A stretch of DNA of 54,930 nt from Betaproteobacteria bacterium (GTDB taxonomy: Bacteria; Pseudomonadota; Gammaproteobacteria; Burkholderiales; Burkholderiaceae_C). The notes under the pieces are model-generated. The model saw only the letters and a list, made by a program, of their open reading frames with translations. It made no database searches and had not been told where the DNA came from. The translations under genes were made by a program, and so were the position numbers. Below, piece by piece: positions 33,799 to 40,646 of this stretch; within the stretch, counting starts at the first letter, position 1; every line of letters starts with the position of its first letter. The stretch covers positions 1-54,930 of the forward strand of contig JANXSZ010000041.1 of NCBI GenBank assembly GCA_025356445.1, given 5' to 3'.

Positions 33799-34278
33799 AT
33801 GAAATCCATCATCACCCGTTCCGTTGCTGGCGTAGCCGCCTTCATGCTTTGCGCCACTTTGACATTGCCGGCACAGGCCGATTTGGTCTTCAGGTTCCAC
33901 AACGGCAGCAAGCTCCAGGTCAAGGGCGTCATGCAGCAAGTCGGGATCGTCTGGCTTAAGCAAGGGCAGGTAGAAACGGTTGTCAAGAAAGGTACTTTTT
34001 TGTCCCGGGGAGGTATTGGTACCAGCAGCCAAAAGCTCGGGGGCAGTTGGGTTGCTAATTTTGAGGCGCTGGACAACTCTGGCGTTCAGTACTGCGTATG
34101 GGATATCACTTCCAACAAGGTCGAGTACGTCGATGTGGACAAAGCCCAGACAACGCTCAAAGTCACGCTGAAGACGCAGGCTCCAGGCTACCAGTGCATT
34201 CATGGTGGCCAAATCGGTTACGCATTGCGGGGAGACACCGGTGCCACCATCGATTTTGTGGTGAAGTCCATCAATTGA
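33799..34278 (+). CDS. Small secreted protein of unknown function
   Basis: A 159-residue protein with a clear Sec signal peptide (MKSIITRSVAGVAAFMLCATLTLPAQA, cleavage after residue 27). I do not recognise the family. The mature part alternates short hydrophobic strands with Gly/Lys turns (LVFRFHNGSKLQVKG, TTLKVTLKT), suggesting an all-beta domain. Two cysteines (QYCVWD and YQCIHGG) could form a disulfide in the periplasm. It lies 114 bp upstream of the TolC-type gene in the same direction, so it may be cotranscribed with the exporter, but no functional link is shown. Confidence 0.7.
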   Translation: MKSIITRSVAGVAAFMLCATLTLPAQADLVFRFHNGSKLQVKGVMQQVGIVWLKQGQVETVVKKGTFLSRGGIGTSSQKLGGSWVANFEALDNSGVQYCVWDITSNKVEYVDVDKAQTTLKVTLKTQAPGYQCIHGGQIGYALRGDTGATIDFVVKSIN

Positions 34279-34392
34279 CGCGAGGCTCGTGACCACGCCC
34301 CTCATCGAATACGGTGTGATTTGGCACAGGGGACTTGGCTGAGGTGTTTACCGGGCCGTGGTAGCCTAAAGCCTACTTTGTCACAGATTTCG

Positions 34393-35862
34393 ATGCTACT
34401 CACAGTTTCCAGGCCGCTTTGCGGTGTCTTTATGGCGGTTGCGTTATGGCACTCGCCGGCAGTTGCTCAGGCGCCTGCCCAGGCCCCCGTTGCTAACGTC
34501 TGGAGCCTGGAGGACTGCATCCGCATGGCGCTGGCGCACAACAAAACCATCCAGGCGGCTTACCTTGACCGCGTGGTGCAAAAGTTCGATTTGCGCGTCG
34601 CCGAGGATAAATTCACCCCCAAAATGTTGCTGTCGCCCAGCGTGAGCCGGGTGCAAAGCGGGTCAACCAGCAATGGACTCACCACCAGTTCGCGGGTAAC
34701 GGCGGCGGGGGTGGCGGCTACCGTTAACCAAGCTGTGGCGACGGGTGCGCAAATCACGCTGGGTGGGGCGCAGAACACCCTGCGGCAAGTGGGCGTGGAC
34801 AGCACGCAAGCCTACGGTTGGAGCATCGCGGTGGTGCAGCCCTTGCTCAAAGGCGGCGGTTTCGACGTGGCCCGCTCGTCGGTGTTGGCGGCGCAGCTGA
34901 CGGAGCGCAACAACATCCTGGCGCTCAAATCCACGCTGACCGACACGCTGATCGCCGTGACCACGGCCTACCGTAACTACTACAAATCGCTGAAATCGCT
35001 GGAGATCAGCCGCCAATCGGTGGAGCGTGCGCGCGAGTTGTTGGGTATCAACCGGGTGCTGATTGCCACCGGGCGCATGGCCGAGGTGGACATCGTGCAG
35101 TCTGAAGCCGATGTGGCCAGCCAGGAATTCAACCTGCTCGCCGCTGAAAACACCACCGATGGCGCACGACTGGAGCTGGTGCGCCTGCTGGACCTGGACA
35201 TCAACACCCGCATCACCCCGCAACTGACCTTTGCCGTCGAGCCGATAGCCTACGAGCTGGAAAGTGCCAAAGACCTGGCCTATGCCAACCGGCCCGATTA
35301 CCAGTCGCTGCTGCTGGGTATCGAGGTCGCCAAAATCCGCCTGATGCTGGCCAAAAACAACCAGTTACCCGATTTGTCCGCCAGCCTGGGCTACGGGCGC
35401 GATACGGTAAGCAGCGCCACACCAGCGACGGCTGGCATGTCCGGGGGCTGGAGCATGGGCCTGAAGCTGACGATTCCGCTGGGCGACATGACGATCAAGC
35501 AAGGTTTGGTGGCCGCCAGCATCGACATGGAAAAGAACGAGCTGAACCTCGTCAAGCAGCGCGACAGCATCGCCATTGAGGTGCAAAACGCGCTGCGTAA
35601 TGTGGAAATGAGCTTTCGCCAAGTCACGCTGGCGCAGCGGGCGCGTGTCTTGTCGGAAAAGAAAGTCAGTATCGAGACGGAAAAGCTCAAGGCGGGGCGT
35701 TCGACCAACTTCCAGATCGTCAGCTACCAAAACGATTTGGTCAACGCACAAAACAACGAACTTACCACCACCATTGCCTACCTGGACACCATGACCGCGC
35801 TGGACCGCACGCTGGGTATCGCACTCGAAAAATGGGGCGTGTCCCTGCAAGCCAAGCCATGA
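34393..35862 (+). CDS. TolC family outer-membrane channel protein
   Basis: A 489-residue outer-membrane efflux protein. A signal peptide (MLLTVSRPLCGVFMAVALWHS..., cleavage near AVAQA) precedes two OEP repeats with long helices (about 30-230 and 270-480). Family features are VWSLEDCIRMALAHNKTIQA near the start and the later heptad-like helix containing NALRNVEMSFRQVTLAQR. It forms the exit duct of a tripartite exporter. ATG at 34393 opens the signal peptide; a TTG at 34321 in frame is less likely. Its stop overlaps the adaptor start (ATGATGA at 35859-35865 region), so translation is coupled. Confidence 0.9.
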   Translation: MLLTVSRPLCGVFMAVALWHSPAVAQAPAQAPVANVWSLEDCIRMALAHNKTIQAAYLDRVVQKFDLRVAEDKFTPKMLLSPSVSRVQSGSTSNGLTTSSRVTAAGVAATVNQAVATGAQITLGGAQNTLRQVGVDSTQAYGWSIAVVQPLLKGGGFDVARSSVLAAQLTERNNILALKSTLTDTLIAVTTAYRNYYKSLKSLEISRQSVERARELLGINRVLIATGRMAEVDIVQSEADVASQEFNLLAAENTTDGARLELVRLLDLDINTRITPQLTFAVEPIAYELESAKDLAYANRPDYQSLLLGIEVAKIRLMLAKNNQLPDLSASLGYGRDTVSSATPATAGMSGGWSMGLKLTIPLGDMTIKQGLVAASIDMEKNELNLVKQRDSIAIEVQNALRNVEMSFRQVTLAQRARVLSEKKVSIETEKLKAGRSTNFQIVSYQNDLVNAQNNELTTTIAYLDTMTALDRTLGIALEKWGVSLQAKP

Positions 35863-37769
35863 TGACCCCACCCGACACTTCCTCCTCTGTGCCTTCCGCT
35901 GCGCAGGCATCTGCACCGCTCGATGCCTTCATGATCGCGGGCCGCATCCTCGCCGACATGCGCGACGGCGTGCTCAGCATCGACCTTACCGGCAAAATCA
36001 TCACCTTCAACCCCGCCGCCCAGCGCATGTTGGGCATGACGGCGGACGACGTAGCCGACAAATCCTTTGGCGAGGTATTCCTGGAGTTCGACAGCAACGA
36101 CGATTTCAACCAGGCCGTGCTGGATGCCATTTATGACGCGTCCACCACCCACCATCAACAAGTCACGTTCACCAACCCAGCCAAGCCTGAGGGCGAGCAG
36201 ACGGTCACGCTGTCGCTGACCACCTCGTTTTTGCAGACCGAAGTGGATGGGCTGGACAACAAGCGCATTGGCGTGATCGCGGTGTTCAACGACATCACCG
36301 AGGTGACGGCGCTGCAAGCCAGCGACGCCCGCATGGCGCTGGAAATGAAAGCCCAGCACCACGCGTTGCAAGAGGCCTTCCGCGCTACTGAGGGCAGCAA
36401 TGCCAAGTTGGCTGAGGCGCTGAAGAAGGTACAGGTTACGCGGGTGATCGTGGCTGTGTCGGTGTTGCTGCTGGGGCTGGGCACAGGGCTGCTGTATTGG
36501 CGGCAAAGCGGGCACAGTGGGGCAATGCCCTTGTCCGTGTCCGCCACTGTGGATACGGGGGCGAGCAACGGCAATGCCAGCAACGCCACCAGCTACACCG
36601 TGGTGCCCCAAGCCATGTCGTCCCGCGTGGCGCTGACGGGCAAGCTGCAACCGCTGCAAACGGTCAACGTCAACACGCCACTCACGGGTCGCGTGGGCAG
36701 CGTCAATTTCCAGTACGGCGATGTGGTTGCCGCAGGGCAGGTGCTGGTGGTCATGGACACCAGCGAGGCGCTGGTGAAGTCCCGCGAGGCGCGGTCTGCG
36801 TTTATCAAGGCCAACGAGGCTTACCAACAGGTGCTGGACTGGGAGCATGGCCCTGACATGACGGGCGCGAGGCGCTCTTTGACCCGGGCCAAGCTGGCAC
36901 TCGATGCCCAGCGCAAGAGTCTGGACGAGAACGAGCGCCTGTTCGCCAAAGGCATCATTCCCGCCAACGACTATGAATCTGCCAAACAGCAGTTCACTGG
37001 CCAGCAGCTGGACTACCAGGCCGCCGAAGAAGACCTGAAGGCCATGCGCAACAAGGGCAAGTCTGGCAACCTGGAGGTGGCGCGCATTGACATGGACAAC
37101 GCCCAGGTGCGCTTGCGCCAAGTGGAAGCCGAGATGGCCCAAGCTACGGTGCGCAGCCCGGTGGCGGGCATTGTGCTGAAGCCTTCGGCGGGTGGTGGTG
37201 GTAGCGGCGGCAGTGGTGGCGGCGCGGGCAAGCCCAGCAAGCTCGCGCTCAAAGGTGAGTCGTTTCAGCAGGGCGAAATTTTGCTGGCCATTGGCGATTT
37301 GGCGGGTCTGTCGGTCGCGACCAAGGTGGACGAAGTGGATGTGACCAAGCTGCGCCAGGGGCAAAAGGCCCAGGTGACTGGCGACGCCTTTCCCGGCATC
37401 ACGTTGGTGGGCACGGTGCGCAATGTGTCACCGCTGGCCGACGAGGGCGAGTCGCGTGGTTTGCCGTCCTTCGTCATCAACGTGACGGTGGACAGCGTGA
37501 CGCCTGAGCAGCGCCAGCGCACGCTGGTGGGCATGTCCGCGAACCTGGAAATTTTGACTTACGAGAAGCCCGATGCGCTGATGGTGCCGGTTGCTGCCGT
37601 ATTGGTGGACGCGGCGGGCAAGAGAGCGGTGCGGCGCAAAAAGGCCGACGGTGGGGTTGAAGAGGTGCCGGTGCAGACCGGCTACACCACGCTGGACGCG
37701 GTGGAAATCACCCAGGGCTTGAAGGCTGGCGATGTGGTGGAGCTGCTGCCTGCGGTCCTGCCGAAATAA
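35859..37769 (+). CDS. PAS domain-HlyD/MacA-type periplasmic adaptor fusion
   Basis: A 636-residue protein with an unusual order of parts: PAS domain (about 24-148; GVLSIDLTGKIITFNPAAQR, ending GVIAVFNDITEVTAL), a helical linker (150-192), one membrane span (194-214; VTRVIVAVSVLLLGLGTGLL), then a membrane-fusion protein. The latter has a lipoyl half (256-300; PLTGRVGSVNFQYGDVVAAGQ), alpha-hairpin (305-430), second lipoyl half with a Gly/Ser loop (444-458), and beta-barrel. MacA-type adaptors have only a few residues before the membrane span, so the PAS domain is cytoplasmic and extra. It overlaps tolC by 4 bp and precedes the ABC genes. The frame is continuous; no linker stop or frameshift suggests an artefact. 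Confidence 0.9.
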   Translation: MMTPPDTSSSVPSAAQASAPLDAFMIAGRILADMRDGVLSIDLTGKIITFNPAAQRMLGMTADDVADKSFGEVFLEFDSNDDFNQAVLDAIYDASTTHHQQVTFTNPAKPEGEQTVTLSLTTSFLQTEVDGLDNKRIGVIAVFNDITEVTALQASDARMALEMKAQHHALQEAFRATEGSNAKLAEALKKVQVTRVIVAVSVLLLGLGTGLLYWRQSGHSGAMPLSVSATVDTGASNGNASNATSYTVVPQAMSSRVALTGKLQPLQTVNVNTPLTGRVGSVNFQYGDVVAAGQVLVVMDTSEALVKSREARSAFIKANEAYQQVLDWEHGPDMTGARRSLTRAKLALDAQRKSLDENERLFAKGIIPANDYESAKQQFTGQQLDYQAAEEDLKAMRNKGKSGNLEVARIDMDNAQVRLRQVEAEMAQATVRSPVAGIVLKPSAGGGGSGGSGGGAGKPSKLALKGESFQQGEILLAIGDLAGLSVATKVDEVDVTKLRQGQKAQVTGDAFPGITLVGTVRNVSPLADEGESRGLPSFVINVTVDSVTPEQRQRTLVGMSANLEILTYEKPDALMVPVAAVLVDAAGKRAVRRKKADGGVEEVPVQTGYTTLDAVEITQGLKAGDVVELLPAVLPK

Positions 37770-37793
37770 TACGGCCCACTCCCCCCATTTCCC

Positions 37794-38489
37794 ATGCTGT
37801 CCCTGAACAACATCCGCAAGGCCTACCGTATTGGCCCTACCGAGGTCGAAGTCCTCAAAGGCGTGACGCTGGACGTGGCGAACGGCGAGATGATCTCGAT
37901 CTCTGGCCCGTCCGGTTGTGGCAAATCCACGCTGATGAACATCATCGGCCTGCTCGACCGCCCCACCTCGGGCAGCTACGCCATCGACGGCGCTGAGGTG
38001 GCCTATGGCGATGACGACGCGCTTTCGGGCGTGCGCAACCGCAGCATTGGTTTTGTCTTCCAGCAGTACCACCTGCTGGCCAAATTGACAGCTTTGGAAA
38101 ACGTCACCCTGCCGCTGGTCTACCGCAACGAAACGCAGGCAGCGATGGAAGCGCGTGGCATGGAGATGCTGCGCCAAGTCGGCATGGGCGCACGCGGCCA
38201 CCACCGGCCCAGCGAACTGTCGGGTGGACAGCAGCAGCGTGTGGCGATAGCCCGGGCGCTGGTGGGGCAGCCCACGTTGATCCTGGCGGACGAACCCACG
38301 GGTGCGCTGGACACGCAGGTGGGGCAAGAGATCATGGCCTTGTTCCATGAACTCAACACCGAGCAGGGCATCACGCTGGCCATCATCACCCACGACCCCC
38401 GCATCGCCCGCCAATGCAAGCGTGTGGCAGAAATGCACGAAGGGGTGCTTAAGGAGCAGTTTGTCCGCGAAGGCGGTGGTCATCCATGA
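37794..38489 (+). CDS. MacB-type ABC transporter ATP-binding protein
   Basis: A 231-residue cassette of the MacB/LolD group. Walker A is GPSGCGKSTL, Q-loop FQQYHLL, signature LSGGQQQRVAIARAL, Walker B LILADEPTGALD and H-loop THDPR. In E. coli MacB the ATPase and permease are one chain; here they are separate. The stop overlaps the permease start by 4 bp. It should energise the adaptor/channel encoded just upstream. Confidence 0.93.
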   Translation: MLSLNNIRKAYRIGPTEVEVLKGVTLDVANGEMISISGPSGCGKSTLMNIIGLLDRPTSGSYAIDGAEVAYGDDDALSGVRNRSIGFVFQQYHLLAKLTALENVTLPLVYRNETQAAMEARGMEMLRQVGMGARGHHRPSELSGGQQQRVAIARALVGQPTLILADEPTGALDTQVGQEIMALFHELNTEQGITLAIITHDPRIARQCKRVAEMHEGVLKEQFVREGGGHP

Positions 38490-39703
38490 TGCTCAAAGCC
38501 AACATCCGCGAGGCGGTGCGCAGCCTCACCTCAGCCAAGCAGCGCACGCTTTTGGCGTTGGTCGGTATCGTGATTGGCATTGGCTCGGTGATCGCCATGG
38601 TGTCGGTGGGCACCATCGTGCAAAACGAAGCCTTGCAGCAGTTCAAAGAGATGGGCATTGACATCATCACCATCGAGAAAGACTACAGCAGCGGCGCAGA
38701 TGCTGAGGGCAAACCGGGTCAGGCTTTTTTGCCCCCAGCCAGCTTCAAACTCGCCGATGTGCTGGCCCTGTCGGCACAGATACCCGCCCTCAGCATGGTG
38801 TCGCCTTACACCCAGGGTGGCGGTGGCAGTGCCGTGTACCAGGGCAAACCGCTGGAACGCGCCAGCCTGATGGGGGTGACAGCCGCTTTCCAGAACATCA
38901 ACAAACTGCACGTGAGCGAGGGGCGTTTTTTATCGGATTTGGACGCCAAAAGCCAGTTCGTGGTGGTGGGCAGCGAGATTGGCAGCGCACTGCGGCACAA
39001 CGGGGCCAAGCAGGCGGTGGGCGAACGCATCAAGGTGGGCGAGAACCTGTTTACTGTGATGGGGGTGCTGGATACGGTGCCCCAGAGCGGCCTGCGCCGC
39101 TTCGACCCGAACACGGCTTTGCTCATTCACCTGACCACGGCGTTGCGCTTGTCAGGGGACACCGAAATATCGGCCATCAATGCCCGTGTGGGGCCCGCCT
39201 TCAGCAACAGCACCGCCCGCGAGCAGGTGATGGCCTATTTTGCCCGTTACACCAAGATGACGGCCCGCGTCAGCAGCCCTGAAGACATCATCGCGCAGAT
39301 GGAAAAGCAGGCGCAAATGTTCACACTGCTGTTGGGCGCGATTGGTAGCATTTCGCTGGTGGTGGGCGGTGTGGGGGTGATGAACGTGATGTTGGTGTCG
39401 GTATCCGAGCGCCGCCGTGAAATCGGCATCCGCCGTGCGTTGGGGGCCAAGCGGGACGACATCAAAGGCCAGTTTTTGATCGAGTCTACCATCCTCTCCA
39501 TCGTCGGCGGGCTGCTGGGCATCGTGATCGGCGTGGGCGCGTCGGTGGTGATTTGCTATTTTGCGCAGTGGCAGTTTGTGTTCTCACCCGGCCCCATTCT
39601 GCTGGGTGTCGGCGTGTCGTCCGCCGTGGGGTTTTTCTTTGGCTTCTATCCTGCGCGCCAGGCCGCGCAGCTTGACCCGATTGTGGCGCTGCGGTCGGAT
39701 TAG
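38486..39703 (+). CDS. MacB/FtsX-type ABC transporter permease
   Basis: A 405-residue inner-membrane protein with the MacB layout: one N-terminal helix (about 22-44; LLALVGIVIGIGSVIAMVSVG), a large periplasmic domain (about 50-275), and three C-terminal helices with the FtsX signature SERRREIGIRRALGAKRDDI. These mechanotransmission transporters act with a periplasmic adaptor and TolC rather than moving substrate through the membrane. The ATPase, adaptor and channel are upstream in one operon. Confidence 0.93.
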   Translation: MMLKANIREAVRSLTSAKQRTLLALVGIVIGIGSVIAMVSVGTIVQNEALQQFKEMGIDIITIEKDYSSGADAEGKPGQAFLPPASFKLADVLALSAQIPALSMVSPYTQGGGGSAVYQGKPLERASLMGVTAAFQNINKLHVSEGRFLSDLDAKSQFVVVGSEIGSALRHNGAKQAVGERIKVGENLFTVMGVLDTVPQSGLRRFDPNTALLIHLTTALRLSGDTEISAINARVGPAFSNSTAREQVMAYFARYTKMTARVSSPEDIIAQMEKQAQMFTLLLGAIGSISLVVGGVGVMNVMLVSVSERRREIGIRRALGAKRDDIKGQFLIESTILSIVGGLLGIVIGVGASVVICYFAQWQFVFSPGPILLGVGVSSAVGFFFGFYPARQAAQLDPIVALRSD

Positions 39704-39726
39704 CCCCGCAGCTCAGGCGTTCTCCA

Positions 39727-40050
39727 TCAAACGCCCCAAACCATGTCCTTGCCCGCTGTGCTGCACCGCTTGAGCATCTCGATGAACGGCAGCGCCCGCT
39801 GGCGCAGCGATACCGCATCCTGCTTGGGCGCGACCTCGCCCTTGCTTTCGGCCAGTGCGACTGCCGCTTTGTGGTCAGCGTCTTCCTGTGCCACGGCCTG
39901 CTCCAGCGCGCTGATGGCGGCGCCCATGTCTGCCGCCAAGATGATGCCCTGCGGCCCGGCGTCTTTGCCAATGACCTCCAGCACCCGCCGCCCATTGGGC
40001 TCCAGCATGATGAGATCGCCTGCGGCAGGGGATTTGAATTTGTAGAGCAT
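39727..40050 (-). CDS. DUF1840 domain protein
   Basis: A 107-residue cytoplasmic protein matching the betaproteobacterial DUF1840 family: MLYKFKSPAAGDLIMLEPNG at the start, GRRVLEVIGKDAGPQGIIL and the C-terminal PFIEMLKRCSTAGKDMVWG. No known activity or membrane segment. It faces the exporter operon tail-to-tail with 23 bp between stops. Confidence 0.85.
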   Translation of the reverse strand: MLYKFKSPAAGDLIMLEPNGRRVLEVIGKDAGPQGIILAADMGAAISALEQAVAQEDADHKAAVALAESKGEVAPKQDAVSLRQRALPFIEMLKRCSTAGKDMVWGV

Positions 40051-40071
40051 GGGGATTGATCTCGTTGGTGG

Positions 40072-40283
40072 TCAGTGAATTTCAGTAATTTCGATACAGG
40101 CTTGGCCTTGCATCATGAGCGCTTGCTCAATCGCTTCTCAGTGTTTCAACAAAAGCTTGAGTGTGGATGCGCGTGATGGGTTTTTGGTTTTGAGCCAAAT
40201 GATCTTTGGTGGTTGACCCCAAACCTGGGATAACTCTTGGAAATCAGCCGCCTTGACAGGTTTTCGTCCAGCAGCAGTTTCAT
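40072..40283 (-). pseudogene. DUF5615 (PIN-like) toxin remnant
   Basis: The start MKLLLDENLS is intact and its ATG overlaps the antitoxin stop (40280-40283), but after it the family middle (about 40-50 residues) is missing. The C-terminal part, KAADFQELSQVWGQPPKIIW and onward to LKLLLKH, is in a different frame. A TGA at about 40137 then interrupts before the final EAIEQALMMQGQACIEITEIH segment, which ends at 40072. So there are three lesions: deletion, frameshift and nonsense. Intact relatives are about 110-115 residues and have a PIN-like fold thought to cleave RNA. Confidence 0.75.
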
Positions 40284-40498
40284 GAAACGGCCAGCGTATG
40301 CACCTGATGCTCCCGGTCAGCAGCGAAGGCCAGCACGGCGTAGATGTCTTCGGCTTCAAGCTCTGGGAAGTCTTCCAAAATTTCCGCTTGCCCCATGCCG
40401 TTGGAGAGCATGGACAGCACGTCGTACACCGTGATGCGCAGCCCACGCACACAAGGCCTGCCGCCGCGTTTGCCGGGTTCAAGGGTGATTCTGTTCAT
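40280..40498 (-). CDS. DUF433 antitoxin
   Basis: A 72-residue protein of the DUF433 family, usually paired with DUF5615 toxins. It shows MNRITLEPGKRGGRPCVRGLRITVYDVL and the closing EDFPELEAEDIYAVLAFAADRE, typical of the helix-turn-helix fold. The toxin start overlaps its stop by 4 bp. The antitoxin appears complete while the toxin gene has decayed. Confidence 0.88.
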   Translation of the reverse strand: MNRITLEPGKRGGRPCVRGLRITVYDVLSMLSNGMGQAEILEDFPELEAEDIYAVLAFAADREHQVHTLAVS

Positions 40499-40610
40499 GG
40501 CGTGTCCGTGCGAGTCGAGGTGCTAAGGATTTTTGCATGAAACGTTGAGCTTGCCTTGTCCGTGTTCTCAGCCGTCATCATCTCAGGATAACTTCTTACG
40601 CAAACCCCAC

Positions 40611-40644
40611 TTGACAATAAATAGTTTATACCTAAACTATTTAT
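40611..40644 (+). promoter_or_regulatory. Promoter with perfect MarR-type palindrome for the aromatic-CoA operon
   Basis: A consensus -35 TTGACA (40611-40616) is followed at 16-bp spacing by TAAACT (40633-40638) as -10. A perfect inverted repeat ATAAATAGTTTA-TACC-TAAACTATTTAT (40617-40644) fills the spacer and covers the -10. That is the size and symmetry expected for a MarR dimer, and a MarR gene is second in the operon. Transcription would start near 40645, beside the ATG at 40647, leaving no leader. Confidence 0.7.
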
Positions 40645-40646
40645 CC

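Noticed and set aside
35778-37364. Minus-strand open frame of about 528 codons opposite the PAS-adaptor gene
   Set aside because: His/Gln/Leu-rich shadow of the adaptor; the plus-strand product has coherent domains and start/stop overlaps with neighbours.
40533-40646. Longer monooxygenase reading frame beginning at TTG 40533
   Set aside because: The added part contains the promoter and palindrome and has no homology to the family N-terminus, which starts with the FAD motif right after ATG 40647.
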